Source: Acidimicrobiales bacterium (lineage in GTDB: Bacteria; Actinomycetota; Acidimicrobiia; Acidimicrobiales; Poriferisodalaceae). Taken from it: a stretch of 64,000 nucleotides of DNA. The position numbers were made by a program, and so were the translations under genes. Under the pieces are notes generated by a model. It worked only from the letters and a program-made list of their open reading frames with translations. It had not been told where the DNA came from and did not search any database. Every line of letters starts with the position of its first letter. Position 1 is the first letter of the stretch. The stretch is from contig JAWKIQ010000002.1 of the NCBI GenBank assembly GCA_041394185.1, forward strand, positions 1 through 64,000, given 5' to 3'. This document shows positions 44,115-53,127 of this stretch, piece after piece.

Positions 44115-45332
44115 CTAGGCCGGTTCTTGCCCCTCGATTCTCGCAGTTTCGTATCCGAAGAGCACATCGGCAGCCATCAGGTCACCGATCTGGTCTTCGG
44201 AGTAGCCGACCTCGGACAACACATCGATGCCGTCTTGGCCCAGCATCGAAGCGTGACGCCTGACCGAGGCCGGAGTTGCAGCGAAGCGGATCGGCGGCGG
44301 AATCTGCCTGTATCTTCCGAGCTCGGGGTGTTCCACGACAGGCAGCTGTGCGACCAGGTCATCGAGCGACGCGGCCCTGGTCGCCGGAATGCCGTTGGTC
44401 TTGCAAAAGTCGAGCCATTGGTCGGTGGTACGCCCCAGCAAGATCTTCGCCAGCTCGCTGTACAGGGTGTCGCTGTTGGCGTGCCTCGACGACCTCGTGG
44501 CTATGCGCGGATCTTCCAACAGGTCGGCTCTGCCGCCTGCCTCGAAGACCGCCTTGTAGTGCTCGCCGGTATAGGGCAGCACGTTGATCCAGCCGTCGGC
44601 GGTTCGTTGAGGTTTGCGGTTGGGGGTCAATATCCGCGGATACCCGGGCGATGAAATAGGCGGTTCGAAGATGGCGCCGGCCCCGTGTTCGACGAGCACG
44701 AACGAGCGCATCACGTCGATCATCGGAACCTCGACCTCCTGCCCCTGTCCGGTGACCGCTCGGTGGAACAGGGCTCCGAGGATCGCCGAGGCGATGGTCA
44801 GGCCCAAGACCTTGTCGGCCACGAGTGTGGGCAACAGCATCGGTTCTTGGCCCAGGCGGACGAACAGGTCGCCGATGCCGCTGCCCGATTGGATGATGTC
44901 GTCGTAGGCCGGAGCATCGGCATCAGGACCGTCGCTGGGATAGCCATTGGCCCGGCAGAACACGATGTCTGGCCGCACCGCCTTGATGTGGTCGTAGGTC
45001 AACCCCAGTCGACCGAGCGGGCCGGGCCTGAGATTGGTGGCCACCACGTCGCACGTGGCTGCGATGTCCAGAACCGCCTGTCGACCCTGCGGGTGTTTCA
45101 TGTCCAGGCCGATGCTGCGCTTGTTGCGCAGGATGTTCATGGCCACGCCGGACATGCCATCGACCAGCGCGGGGCCCATCGACCGGTTGGTATCGCCAGA
45201 ACGATCCTCGACGCTGATGACGTCTGCCCCCATGTCGCCCAGAATCTGGGTGGCGAGCGGGCCCATGACAACCGAGGTCAGATCGAGGATCCGCACCCCG
45301 GCCAGCGGGCCTTTCGTAGACGGCTGGTCCAT
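44115..45332 (-). CDS. CaiB/BaiF-family CoA transferase, second copy
   Basis: A 405-residue class III CoA transferase similar to the one at 35610: LAGVRILDLTSVVMGPLATQILGDMGADVISVED, NILRNKRSIGLDMK, catalytic Asp in APAYDDIIQSGSGIG, and GQGQEVEVPMIDVM. It probably acts on a different acid from its homologue. The ATG at 45332 has TATCTT 6 nt upstream. It is followed by the amidohydrolase on the same strand and divergent from an aldo/keto reductase. Confidence 0.9.
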   Translation of the reverse strand: MDQPSTKGPLAGVRILDLTSVVMGPLATQILGDMGADVISVEDRSGDTNRSMGPALVDGMSGVAMNILRNKRSIGLDMKHPQGRQAVLDIAATCDVVATNLRPGPLGRLGLTYDHIKAVRPDIVFCRANGYPSDGPDADAPAYDDIIQSGSGIGDLFVRLGQEPMLLPTLVADKVLGLTIASAILGALFHRAVTGQGQEVEVPMIDVMRSFVLVEHGAGAIFEPPISSPGYPRILTPNRKPQRTADGWINVLPYTGEHYKAVFEAGGRADLLEDPRIATRSSRHANSDTLYSELAKILLGRTTDQWLDFCKTNGIPATRAASLDDLVAQLPVVEHPELGRYRQIPPPIRFAATPASVRRHASMLGQDGIDVLSEVGYSEDQIGDLMAADVLFGYETARIEGQEPA

Positions 45333-45338
45333 TCGTGC

Positions 45339-45344
45339 AAGATA
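45339..45344 (-). promoter_or_regulatory. -10 hexamer TATCTT, leaderless start for 45332 gene
   Basis: On the minus strand TATCTT, 6 nt (GCACGA), then ATG 45332. Confidence 0.5.
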
Positions 45345-45388
45345 GGCACCAGGCCGATGCCAGGCCGAATCGTCAGGGGGCGAGTTCG

Positions 45389-46357
45389 ATGAAATACACC
45401 AAGCTGGGCAACACGGGCCTGGACGTCTCGAAGGTCTGTCTCGGATGCATGAGCTTCGGCGAACCGGCCGCGGGCACGCAGGGCTGGTCGCTGGACGAAC
45501 AGACCAGTCGCCCTTTCATCGAGCGAGCGCTCGAATTGGGCATCAACTTCTTCGACACGGCCAACGCCTATTCGTTGGGCAGCAGCGAAGAGATCGTCGG
45601 GCGGGCGCTGGCCGACATGGCCAACCGCGACGAAATCGTCCTCGCCACCAAGGTCTTCTTCCCGATGCATCAGGGGCGAAACGCGGTGGGGTTGTCTCGC
45701 AAGTCGATCCTGGCCCAGGTCGACCACAGCCTGAAGCGCCTGGGCACCGAATACATCGACCTCTATCAGATCCACCGCTGGGACCCGCACACTCCCATCG
45801 AGGAGACCATGGAGGCACTGCACGAAGTAGTGAAGGCCGGCAAGGTCCGCTACATAGGTGCCTCATCGATGTGGGCATGGCAGTTCAGCAAGGCGCTCTA
45901 CACCTCGGAACTGCACGGCTGGTCGAAGTTCGTCAGCATGCAGAACCACTACAACCTGCTGCAGCGCGAGGAAGAGCGCGAGATGATGCCGCTGTGTGCC
46001 GATCAGGGAATCGGCGTGATCCCTTGGAGCCCGCTGGCGAGGGGTCGCCTGACCCGCGATTGGGACGAGCAGACGGCTCGAACCGAGTCCGATGTGCGGG
46101 GCCTCAACCGCTATGACGAGTCGCGCGACCGGGCCATAGTCGAACGCGTTGCCGACATCGCCGAGGCTCGCGGGGTGCCGCGGGCCCAGGTGGCTCTGGC
46201 CTGGGTCATGTCCAACCCGGTCGTGACCGCCCCCATCGTGGGTGCCACCAAGATCTCCCACATCGAAGACGTTGTCTCCGCCGTCGACATCGAACTGTCG
46301 GCCGACGAGCGCGCCGCACTGGAAGAGCCATACACACCGCGCGACAACATCTTCTGA
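45389..46357 (+). CDS. Aldo/keto reductase
   Basis: A 322-residue AKR-superfamily TIM-barrel. The catalytic tetrad segments are FFDTANAYSLGSSEE (Asp, Tyr), LATKVFF (Lys) and YQIHRWDP (His). IPWSPLARGRLTRDW and the C-terminal IVGATKISHIEDVV bind NADPH. It resembles YajO/YdjG-like AKRs. ATG 45389 follows an AGGGGGCG ribosome site; an upstream start at 45335 adds an unrelated N-terminus. ICMT follows 11 bp later. Substrate unknown. Confidence 0.9.
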   Translation: MKYTKLGNTGLDVSKVCLGCMSFGEPAAGTQGWSLDEQTSRPFIERALELGINFFDTANAYSLGSSEEIVGRALADMANRDEIVLATKVFFPMHQGRNAVGLSRKSILAQVDHSLKRLGTEYIDLYQIHRWDPHTPIEETMEALHEVVKAGKVRYIGASSMWAWQFSKALYTSELHGWSKFVSMQNHYNLLQREEEREMMPLCADQGIGVIPWSPLARGRLTRDWDEQTARTESDVRGLNRYDESRDRAIVERVADIAEARGVPRAQVALAWVMSNPVVTAPIVGATKISHIEDVVSAVDIELSADERAALEEPYTPRDNIF

Positions 46358-46368
46358 ATGGGCATGCT

Positions 46369-46854
46369 GTGAACAAGACCACTATCGGCTGGGCCTGGGT
46401 CGCTGTGCAGGCCGTACTGCTGGTGACGTTGGTGTTCTTGCCCTCAGGCAACGATTGGCCCCGTTCGCAAGCCTTGTCGGCAGCGGCCGGCGTGTTGTTC
46501 TTCGTCGGGGTGGCGGTGATGCTGATCTCGGCTCTGCGGCTCGGGCGTTCGCTCACCGCCACACCGGTGCCTGTGGCCGGGGGTTCGATGGTCAGCGACG
46601 GTCTGTACCGCTGGATGCGACACCCCATCTACACGGGTGTCATGGCTCTGGTGGTGGCCATCGCGCTCCGGAGCCGAAGCTGGCCGACCGTGGCCGTCGC
46701 GCTGGCCACCATCGCCTTCTTCAATCTCAAGGCTCGGTGGGAAGAGGCTCGCCTGGCAGAGCACTACCCCGACTACCAGCGCTATGCGGCAGTCACGTCG
46801 CGTTTTGTCCCCACACCTCTTGTGCTGCGGCGTACACGCCCTGATCGTGGCTGA
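46369..46854 (+). CDS. Isoprenylcysteine carboxyl methyltransferase (ICMT)-family membrane protein
   Basis: A 161-residue membrane protein with four helices. The conserved C-terminal part GLYRWMRHPIYTGVMALVVAIALRS followed by RWEEARLAEHYPDYQRYAA is the ICMT/PEMT-type SAM-binding signature (RHPxYxG and EExxLxxxYxxY). Bacterial members methylate unknown lipid or small-molecule targets. A GTG start follows the reductase by 11 bp. The last 62 bp overlap the convergent VOC gene tail to tail. Confidence 0.85.
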   Translation: MNKTTIGWAWVAVQAVLLVTLVFLPSGNDWPRSQALSAAAGVLFFVGVAVMLISALRLGRSLTATPVPVAGGSMVSDGLYRWMRHPIYTGVMALVVAIALRSRSWPTVAVALATIAFFNLKARWEEARLAEHYPDYQRYAAVTSRFVPTPLVLRRTRPDRG

Positions 46855-47266
46855 ACTCGACCGTGTTTCCGTCTGGATCGGTGAGCATGCAGATGTAGCC
46901 GACAGGGTCTGGCATCTGGGTCGGAGGCAACGACAGGCAACCGTCGGCACGGGCGATGGCCGCGACCTCGTCGACCTGGGCTCTGGTGGGCATCTCGAAG
47001 CCCAGGTGGGCAAACGGCCCCAGAACCGCTTTGGGCACCGCACGATACGGATCGGTCTCGGGGAAGAACTCGGCCACTACCAGCACGAACGGATGCTCGA
47101 CCTGGTCGCTCATGGCCAGCCAAGCACCATGGCCATAATCGTCAGAGCGCCGCGCCAACAGTTCGAGTGGCGTGTAACGCCGGTACCAGTCGATGGTTGC
47201 GTCGATGTCGCCGACACGTAGGGCAACGTGGGTCCATCTGGTCGATGAAGGTCCCGGTCGATCCAT
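46793..47266 (-). CDS. VOC (glyoxalase/bleomycin-resistance/dioxygenase) superfamily protein
   Basis: A 157-residue protein with two beta-alpha-beta-beta-beta modules: THVALRVGDIDATIDWYRRYTPLEL and, in the second half, HLGFEMPTRAQVDEV and CMLTDPDGNTVEFSH. Metal-ligand positions are His14 and Glu near the C-terminus. Members include glyoxalases and extradiol dioxygenases; this one cannot be assigned further. ATG 47266 is preceded by TACGGT-N6. Its 3' end overlaps the ICMT gene by 62 bp, and its promoter overlaps that of the divergent MFS gene. Confidence 0.85.
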   Translation of the reverse strand: MDRPGPSSTRWTHVALRVGDIDATIDWYRRYTPLELLARRSDDYGHGAWLAMSDQVEHPFVLVVAEFFPETDPYRAVPKAVLGPFAHLGFEMPTRAQVDEVAAIARADGCLSLPPTQMPDPVGYICMLTDPDGNTVEFSHDQGVYAAAQEVWGQNAT

Positions 47267-47272
47267 GCTCCA

Positions 47273-47278
47273 ACCGTA
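47273..47278 (-). promoter_or_regulatory. -10 hexamer TACGGT for the VOC gene
   Basis: On the minus strand TACGGT, 6 nt (TGGAGC), then ATG 47266. It shares two bases with the -10 of the divergent MFS gene. Confidence 0.5.
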
Positions 47279-47282
47279 GACT
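47277..47282 (+). promoter_or_regulatory. -10 hexamer TAGACT for the MFS gene
   Basis: TAGACT, 6 nt (CCGCCG), then ATG 47289. The opposed -10 elements overlap, leaving only 22 bp between the two start codons. Confidence 0.5.
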
Positions 47283-47288
47283 CCGCCG

Positions 47289-48473
47289 ATGCCGCGACGC
47301 AGGGGTACATCTCGTGAAGTACTGGCCCTGGGCATAGTCACCATCACCGCCTACGGCTCGTGGATGTATGGCTACGGCGTTCTGATAGACGCCATTCGAG
47401 ACGACACCGGCTGGTCGACGACCCTGCTGGGCGTCACCTATGGCATCGCCCAGGCGATCACAGCCGTTGGCGCGTTCTTCGGCGGCCGGCTTCTGGACCG
47501 CGTCGGGGCGTCTGGGCCCTTCGGGCTTCAGGCAACGCTGGGCGCCGGCCTGTTGCTTGGCGCTACGTGGACCACCCAGCCGTGGGCCTTCGCCTTGGCG
47601 TACGGCCTGGGCGGCGGCATCGTCGGTGCTACCGGCTTCTACCACGTGACCACCGTGGTGGCAGCCAGATCTGCGCCAAACGAACCCGAACGAGCCATCG
47701 CCAGCCTGACCATCGTCGGCGCGTTCTCGAGCCCCATCTACCTCCCATTGACCACCTGGATGCTCAGCTCGTGGCATTGGCGCTCTGTGGGACGTGCTTT
47801 GGCCGCGTCGTGCCTTGCCGGGGCCTTGGTGGGGCTCACCGCCGTGCGCGGCGGCAAGACAACGGGCGCCAGCGGACCATCGCCCAAGCCCCTGGCAGCG
47901 ATCCGCAAGGCCTTGGCGAGCCGACCGGTGCGCAACATGTTGATCGGCTTCGTGACGACGTGGATCGCGTTCTCGTCAGTCATCGTCTATCAAGTGCCCA
48001 TCCTCACCGCCTCGGGGCTGACGCTGGGCACCGCCGGCGTGGTCGCCGGGCTTCGGGGCCTGTGCCAGATACTGGGGCGCGTCGGCCTGATACGTGCCGT
48101 CAACCGATTCGGCTCGGGTGCGTTGCTGCGCGCCGCCTATTGGTCGGCTGCTGTGGGGCTGGCTCTGCTGCCCGTGGGTTCGTTGGTCGCCGGGGTGGCC
48201 TTCGCCGTCATCGCAGGCGCCGCCATCGGAGCCACCTCGCCGCTGCAAGCGATACATGCCCGCAACCGCTTCGACGCCGACGATCTGGGGCTGCTGATGG
48301 GCATGCAGGGCGCCGCCGCAGGCCTGGCCGGTGCCCTGGGGCCCATCTTCGGCGCGGTCATCCACGACTCCGCCGGCAGCTGGAACCCCACCGTGCTGAT
48401 GGGAATAGCGGGGCTGGTCGTCGGCGGCATCCTGATCGGATCGGGCGAGGCCAACGAGGTGGCGCGAGACTGA
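47289..48473 (+). CDS. MFS transporter (monocarboxylate/oxalate-formate type)
   Basis: A 394-residue protein with 12 helices: YGSWMYGYGVLIDAIRDDTGWSTTLLGVTYGIAQAI at the N-terminus, GGRLLDRVGASGPF as loop-2 motif and LGPIFGAVIHDSAGSW near the end. The pattern resembles monocarboxylate/oxalate:formate antiporter-like MFS proteins. ATG 47289 directly follows a -10 hexamer, so the transcript is probably leaderless. A PPOX gene follows 4 bp after the stop. Substrate is perhaps a small carboxylate. Confidence 0.87.
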   Translation: MPRRRGTSREVLALGIVTITAYGSWMYGYGVLIDAIRDDTGWSTTLLGVTYGIAQAITAVGAFFGGRLLDRVGASGPFGLQATLGAGLLLGATWTTQPWAFALAYGLGGGIVGATGFYHVTTVVAARSAPNEPERAIASLTIVGAFSSPIYLPLTTWMLSSWHWRSVGRALAASCLAGALVGLTAVRGGKTTGASGPSPKPLAAIRKALASRPVRNMLIGFVTTWIAFSSVIVYQVPILTASGLTLGTAGVVAGLRGLCQILGRVGLIRAVNRFGSGALLRAAYWSAAVGLALLPVGSLVAGVAFAVIAGAAIGATSPLQAIHARNRFDADDLGLLMGMQGAAAGLAGALGPIFGAVIHDSAGSWNPTVLMGIAGLVVGGILIGSGEANEVARD

Positions 48474-48477
48474 GCCG

Positions 48478-48966
48478 ATGCCTGGACTGTCACAATCGGA
48501 GCTCGAGTCGTTCTTGGACGAACCCGGTCATCTCTTGAGGCTGGGAACCGTCGGCACCGACGGATTACCACGTGTGGTGCCGATCTGGTTCATCCACCGC
48601 AACGGCAAGCTGTGGTTCACCCCCAGAGCCCGATCGGCTTGGTTCGACGATCTGCGCAAGAACCCGGGCGTGTGCTGCACCATCGACGAGTCGGGCGGCC
48701 TGCTGCGCAAGGTCATCGCAAGAGGAACGGCCACCATCGAACACGAGGTGGGCAACGACGACGCATGGCGCGACCTGTATCGCGACATCACCATGAGGTA
48801 CGTGCCCGAATCGTTTGGCGAGGCCTACCTGACCGACACCCACGACGAACCTCGAGGCCTGGTGTCGCTGCAACTGGCGGGCGCCCAGGTGTCGACCTGG
48901 CGAATGCCCGGCAAGGGCGAGGACAAGCTGGCCGTGTGGGCGCCCAAGTACTACCACCGCGCCTGA
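48478..48966 (+). CDS. Pyridoxamine 5'-phosphate oxidase/F420-dependent oxidoreductase-fold protein
   Basis: A 162-residue split-barrel protein: EPGHLLRLGTVGTDGLPRVVPIWF, KLWFTPRARSAWFDDLRKNPGVCCTIDE and RKVIARGTATIEHE are typical of the PPOX-class F420- or flavin-binding group. The cofactor may be F420, FMN or haem. It follows the MFS gene by 4 bp, so they probably form one transcript. It is convergent with the SDR gene (15-bp gap). Confidence 0.87.
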   Translation: MPGLSQSELESFLDEPGHLLRLGTVGTDGLPRVVPIWFIHRNGKLWFTPRARSAWFDDLRKNPGVCCTIDESGGLLRKVIARGTATIEHEVGNDDAWRDLYRDITMRYVPESFGEAYLTDTHDEPRGLVSLQLAGAQVSTWRMPGKGEDKLAVWAPKYYHRA

Positions 48967-48981
48967 CAGGCCGGCCGACGA

Positions 48982-49782
48982 TCACCCGATCATGGCCGAC
49001 TGTCCCCCATCCACCGGCAAGATCACGCCGGTGATGAAACGAGCCTCGTCCGAGGCCAGGAACAGCGCCGCGTTGGCCACATCCCACGCATCGCCCATGG
49101 TGCGGCCCAGCGGCACCTGAGCGTTGCGGCGCGCCACCAGCTGCTCGCGGTCGTGGCCGGCCGTCACGTAACCCTCGATGGCCATCGGCGTGTTCATGAG
49201 ACCGGGCATGATTGCGTTGGCTCTGATGCCGTAACGGGCGTTGCCGGTTGCCAGGGCATGGGTGTAGGCGTTCAGAGCGGCCTTCGAGGTCTTGTACGCG
49301 ACGATGTTCGCGGCGCACACGGCAGCTATCGAAGAGATGTTGACTATCGCTCCCGAGCCCGCCTTTCGCATCACCGGCAGCACCTTGGTGCAGGTCATCA
49401 TGACGCCCTTCAAGTTGACGTCGAAGATGTGATCCCACACCGCCGGGGTCATCCTCGACGTCGACGTGTCGCCTGTGCCTATGCCCACGTTGTTGTGCAG
49501 CACGTCGATGCGGCGATACCGCTCGACCGCAGTGGCAGCGATCGACTCGCAGTCGGCTTCCGAGGTGATGTCGGCCGCCAGAACCGACGATTCGCCTGCG
49601 TCGGGCCCCATCATCTCGACCGTCTCGGCCGCCGAGTTGGGGTCCTTGTCGACGACCAAGACCGTGGCGCCCTCCTGGGCAAACCTGATGGCCGTGGCCC
49701 GGCCGTTGCCCATGCCTTCTCCGGGGGTCTGGCCGCCTCCCACCACCACGGCGACCTTGCCCGCCAGTCTGCCCTCGCCCAT
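48982..49782 (-). CDS. Short-chain dehydrogenase/reductase
   Basis: A 266-residue SDR with the cofactor loop GGGQTPGEGMGNGRATA, longer than the usual TGxxxGxG, which marks a subgroup seen in actinobacterial catabolic clusters. VVDKD predicts NAD(H). NNVGIG, SSIAAV and YKTSKAA give the catalytic residues. LGRTMGDAWDVANAALFLASDEARFITGVILPVDGG is the standard ending. It starts immediately after the CMD gene stop (0-bp gap), so the pair is an operon. Confidence 0.9.
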   Translation of the reverse strand: MGEGRLAGKVAVVVGGGQTPGEGMGNGRATAIRFAQEGATVLVVDKDPNSAAETVEMMGPDAGESSVLAADITSEADCESIAATAVERYRRIDVLHNNVGIGTGDTSTSRMTPAVWDHIFDVNLKGVMMTCTKVLPVMRKAGSGAIVNISSIAAVCAANIVAYKTSKAALNAYTHALATGNARYGIRANAIMPGLMNTPMAIEGYVTAGHDREQLVARRNAQVPLGRTMGDAWDVANAALFLASDEARFITGVILPVDGGQSAMIG

Positions 49783-50337
49783 CTAGACGTCCCAGCCCGG
49801 CAGCCCAGGATCGGGCTGCACCCCAAACGAGTTGAGGGCCATCGACACCAGGTTGTACTGGCCGACGGTGAACACCAGATCCATCATCTGTTCGGTCGAG
49901 TAGTGGTGCGACAGTGCGTTCCAGGTCGTGTCCGACACGAACGCGTCTTCGTGTAGCTCGTCGGTGGCACGCAGGATCAGCGCCTCGAGCTCGCCCCATT
50001 CAGGCGCGTCCCGCCCAGCCTGGATATTGCGGATCTCCTCGTCGGTGATGCCCGCCTGGCGGGCGATGATCACGTGCTGGCCCCACTCGTAGCCCGCCTT
50101 GCAAAGCCAACCGATTCGCAGGATGGCGATCTCGCGATCACGTGCCGACAGGGTCGACTTGGCCAGGACGTGGTTGGCGAACACCATCCACCGCCGTGCC
50201 AGGTCGGGATGATTGCCCAGCGTGCGGAAGATGTTCAGCACCCGCCCCGTGTCACGAAACGGTCGCATCACCGCCGCAGCTTCTTCGCTGCAGTCGTCTG
50301 GGTCGAGTGCTGGGATGCGTGGCTCGTCGAGTCTCAT
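49783..50337 (-). CDS. Carboxymuconolactone decarboxylase (CMD/AhpD-like) family protein
   Basis: A 184-residue helical protein. RVLNIFRTLGNHPDLARRWMVFANHVL, AILRIGWLCKAGYEWGQHVIIARQAGITDEEI and YNLVSMALNSFGVQ are characteristic of the CMD family subgroup found near SDRs. The AhpD CxxC redox pair is not present, so peroxidase activity is unlikely. It starts at ATG 50337 or at the in-frame ATG 50346. It may act as a hydratase/decarboxylase-like enzyme on a catabolic intermediate; not proven. Confidence 0.87.
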   Translation of the reverse strand: MRLDEPRIPALDPDDCSEEAAAVMRPFRDTGRVLNIFRTLGNHPDLARRWMVFANHVLAKSTLSARDREIAILRIGWLCKAGYEWGQHVIIARQAGITDEEIRNIQAGRDAPEWGELEALILRATDELHEDAFVSDTTWNALSHHYSTEQMMDLVFTVGQYNLVSMALNSFGVQPDPGLPGWDV

Positions 50338-50394
50338 GACGGCCATTGTCGCCCGAAGTGACGTTCGGCACATCATCTGCGCGACACTGCACAA

Positions 50395-51399
50395 ATGAGC
50401 AACGACAAGGTCGACACCACAAGGCTTCAGAAGCTGGCCAGGGCCTATACCGAGACAGCCGTGTTCTACTCGGCCATCGATCTGGAGCTGTTCACCCACG
50501 TGTCCAACGGGGCGGGCAGCATCGATCAGTTGGCAGCGGCGATGGGAACCAGCGAACTGAACGCCGAGCGGCTGGTGGTCGTCTGCCTGGCGATGGGTCT
50601 GCTCGACAAAGACGAAAGCGGCCGAATCGTCAACGCCGCCGACTGTGAGAAGTTCATGGTGAAGGGGTCACCTCGATACGCCGGGCCATGGATGACCTTC
50701 ACCCGCCACGAGGTGCCCGACTGGTTCGACCTGACATCCAAGCTGACCGACCCCACCCCGCCCAGCGAGCTGGGCATGTACGACGACCTCACCGTCGAGC
50801 GGGCCCGCAAGTATCACTCGGCCACCTACAGCATCGGGATGGGAGCCGGACGCAGGTTCTGTCGCACCGTCGACCTCAGTGGGCGCAAGCGCATGCTCGA
50901 CCTGGGCGGTGGTTCTGGCGCCTATTCCATCAACGCCGTTCAGTCGTTCGACGGGCTGGAGGCAATCGTCTTCGACCTGCCACCCGTGACGGTGGTTACG
51001 CAGGAGTACCTCGAACAAAACGCCGTCGCGGATCGGGTGTCGACCGTGGGCGGTGACTTCATCAACGATCCGCTGCCTCAGGGTTGCGACGTGGCGGTGA
51101 TGGCATCGAACCTGCCTATCTACAACTCGGCCAACATCGCCAAGGTCGTGGCCAAGACCTTCGAGGCCCTCGAGCCCGGCGGCGAGATGCACCTGATCGG
51201 CGAGACCCTGAACGCCGATGGCATCGGCCCTCTGGACGCCGCGCTCTGGGGAATGGCCGAGATCAACTACGGCAGCGGCGGACGCTCGCACTCGATCACC
51301 GAGTGCATCGGTTACTTCGAGGCCGCCGGCTTCGTCGACGTACACAACGTCGACTTCGTTCCCGGCGTGCTCACCCGCACCACCGGCCGCAAGCCCTGA
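50395..51399 (+). CDS. SAM-dependent O-methyltransferase (hydroxyneurosporene/acetylserotonin type)
   Basis: A 334-residue methyltransferase. An N-terminal dimerisation/winged-helix domain (about 1-95, FYSAIDLELFTHVSNGAGSIDQLAAAMGTS) is followed by a Rossmann domain with motif I MLDLGGGSGAYSI (about 165-177), VFDLPPVT and EALEPGGEMHLI. The architecture is that of plant-type and bacterial small-molecule O-methyltransferases. Acceptor unknown. It is divergent from the CMD-SDR pair (57-bp gap) and convergent with the TPP enzyme gene. Confidence 0.88.
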   Translation: MSNDKVDTTRLQKLARAYTETAVFYSAIDLELFTHVSNGAGSIDQLAAAMGTSELNAERLVVVCLAMGLLDKDESGRIVNAADCEKFMVKGSPRYAGPWMTFTRHEVPDWFDLTSKLTDPTPPSELGMYDDLTVERARKYHSATYSIGMGAGRRFCRTVDLSGRKRMLDLGGGSGAYSINAVQSFDGLEAIVFDLPPVTVVTQEYLEQNAVADRVSTVGGDFINDPLPQGCDVAVMASNLPIYNSANIAKVVAKTFEALEPGGEMHLIGETLNADGIGPLDAALWGMAEINYGSGGRSHSITECIGYFEAAGFVDVHNVDFVPGVLTRTTGRKP

Positions 51400-51437
51400 C
51401 CGCCCTCGTCAGGTGCGCGGCGCCCGTCCGGGGCCGG

Positions 51438-53093
51438 TCAGCCTTGCCAAGGGCGCAACACCGGGGCCCAGGGGTCGGGGGTCGCGCCGATGGGAACGTC
51501 GATCAGGGCGGGGCGGCGTGCCTGGATCGCCTGGTCGAGCATGCGTCGTAGCTCGTCTGGTGACTCGGCGCGATAGCCGTCCATGTCGTAGGCGCGCGCC
51601 AGCGTCAGCATGTCGGGGTTGAACAGCTCGGTGCCATGGTGATCGCCATCGAACTGCTGGCGATGCATCCGTTGCACGTTGCCGAAGGCGTCGTCCCTGA
51701 ACACCACACCCACCAGTGGGATGTCGTGGTTCATCACCGTTGCCATCTCGGCCAACCCATAGCCAAATCCGCCGTCGCCGTTGATCGACACCACGGCACG
51801 ATCGGGGTTGCCGACAGCAGCCCCGATGGCGGTGGGGTATCCGTAACCCAACGTGCCCTGATAACCCGGGTCGACATAGCTGCGACGGTGCCTGACCTCG
51901 AAGCCATACCGCGACACATACCCGACCTGGGTCAGTTCGTTGACCAGCACGGCGTCGTCGGGCATCGCCTGACGCAGGGCCGCCACATACGACATCTGCG
52001 GCTCCAACCCCGCGAGTCGTTCGTGAGCCCTGGCCTTGACGTCGTCGAGATCGTCGATCCAGAGCCGACGATGGTCGCCACCCGTCTCGCGCTCGATCTG
52101 CTCGGCAAGCACGGCCAGGCTCGTGCGGGCGTCTCCCAACACCGCCAGGTCGAAGTCGCGTGGCGGACCGAAGGCGTTGGGGTCGTCGTTGATCGATATC
52201 TGGAATGCGTCGGGGTTGATCTTCAACGCACCCGCTCGGGGGCTGACCGTGCGGCTGCCGACAACCAGCACCGCGTCGGCCCGCCACATCAGCTCGTGAT
52301 GGGCGAGGGGCAACAGAGCATTGGCGTGGCCCTCGTCGAACGATCCCTTTCCGCCAGTACTGGCGATCAGAGGCGCTCCCAGCAGTTCTGCCGCGCGGTG
52401 CAGTTCGTCCCAGGCGTCGGCGGCTCGGGCCCCGCCGCCTGCATAGATGACGGGTCGCTCGGCCGCCAGCAAGCGTTCGGCCGCCGCGGCAAGCTCTGTC
52501 GCGGAACCACCGGCAGGGGTCCCCGAGGGTTCGGCACCGATGGCAGCCCCGTCGGTCTGGGCCGACAACACGTCGGGCGGAATCTCCACGGCCACCGGGC
52601 CAGGACCCTTGCCCAACTGCACGAAGGCCCCGTGAATGGCACCTGCGACCTCACCGGCCGAGCGGGTCAGCACCGACGATCGGCACAGGGTCTGCAAGAT
52701 GCCCGACTGGTCGGGGATCTCGTGCAACAGTCCCAGCCCCTTACCCAGGCCATGGCTGGGAATCTGACCCGACAGCAGCAGCACCTTCGACGAACAAGCC
52801 AGCGCGGTCACCAAACCTGCGGCCGCGTTCAACACCCCGGGGCCCGGGACCACCAAGGCCACGCCGATTCGACCCGTCGTGCGGTGGTACCCGTCTGCCG
52901 CGTAGGTCGTGGTCTGCTCGTGCCTGGCGTTTATCAGGGTGATCTGGTCTCGGTACGCGGCCAGCCCGTTGGTGGCGTAGTCGAGTTGCACGCCGGGAAT
53001 GGCGAATACATGGGTGACCCCCTCCTCGACCAGCTGGCGGGCCATCGCCACGCCACCCGTGACCTCGTTTGATGCTCGATCAAGACCACTCAT
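51438..53093 (-). CDS. Thiamine diphosphate-dependent enzyme (acetolactate synthase/benzoylformate decarboxylase-like)
   Basis: A 551-residue three-domain TPP enzyme. The N-terminal pyrimidine-binding domain has the catalytic Glu in NARHEQTTTYAADGY; the central domain has PVIYAGGGARAA; the C-terminal diphosphate motif is GDGGFGYGLAEM with RDDAFG closing it (Asp where many have Asn). No FAD-specific or regulatory-subunit evidence is present. Relatives include acetolactate synthase, sulfoacetaldehyde acetyltransferase, oxalyl-CoA decarboxylase and benzaldehyde lyase; specificity is unresolved. ATG 53093 has TATGGT 8 nt upstream and is only 47 bp from the divergent selenoprotein gene. Confidence 0.88.
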   Translation of the reverse strand: MSGLDRASNEVTGGVAMARQLVEEGVTHVFAIPGVQLDYATNGLAAYRDQITLINARHEQTTTYAADGYHRTTGRIGVALVVPGPGVLNAAAGLVTALACSSKVLLLSGQIPSHGLGKGLGLLHEIPDQSGILQTLCRSSVLTRSAGEVAGAIHGAFVQLGKGPGPVAVEIPPDVLSAQTDGAAIGAEPSGTPAGGSATELAAAAERLLAAERPVIYAGGGARAADAWDELHRAAELLGAPLIASTGGKGSFDEGHANALLPLAHHELMWRADAVLVVGSRTVSPRAGALKINPDAFQISINDDPNAFGPPRDFDLAVLGDARTSLAVLAEQIERETGGDHRRLWIDDLDDVKARAHERLAGLEPQMSYVAALRQAMPDDAVLVNELTQVGYVSRYGFEVRHRRSYVDPGYQGTLGYGYPTAIGAAVGNPDRAVVSINGDGGFGYGLAEMATVMNHDIPLVGVVFRDDAFGNVQRMHRQQFDGDHHGTELFNPDMLTLARAYDMDGYRAESPDELRRMLDQAIQARRPALIDVPIGATPDPWAPVLRPWQG

Positions 53094-53101
53094 GGCGGTC
53101 G

Positions 53102-53107
53102 ACCATA
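53102..53107 (-). promoter_or_regulatory. -10 hexamer TATGGT for the TPP enzyme gene
   Basis: On the minus strand TATGGT, 8 nt, then ATG 53093. It lies in the 47-bp divergent gap shared with the selenoprotein gene. Confidence 0.45.
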
Positions 53108-53127
53108 GTGCCCGACGCCGGGGCAAC

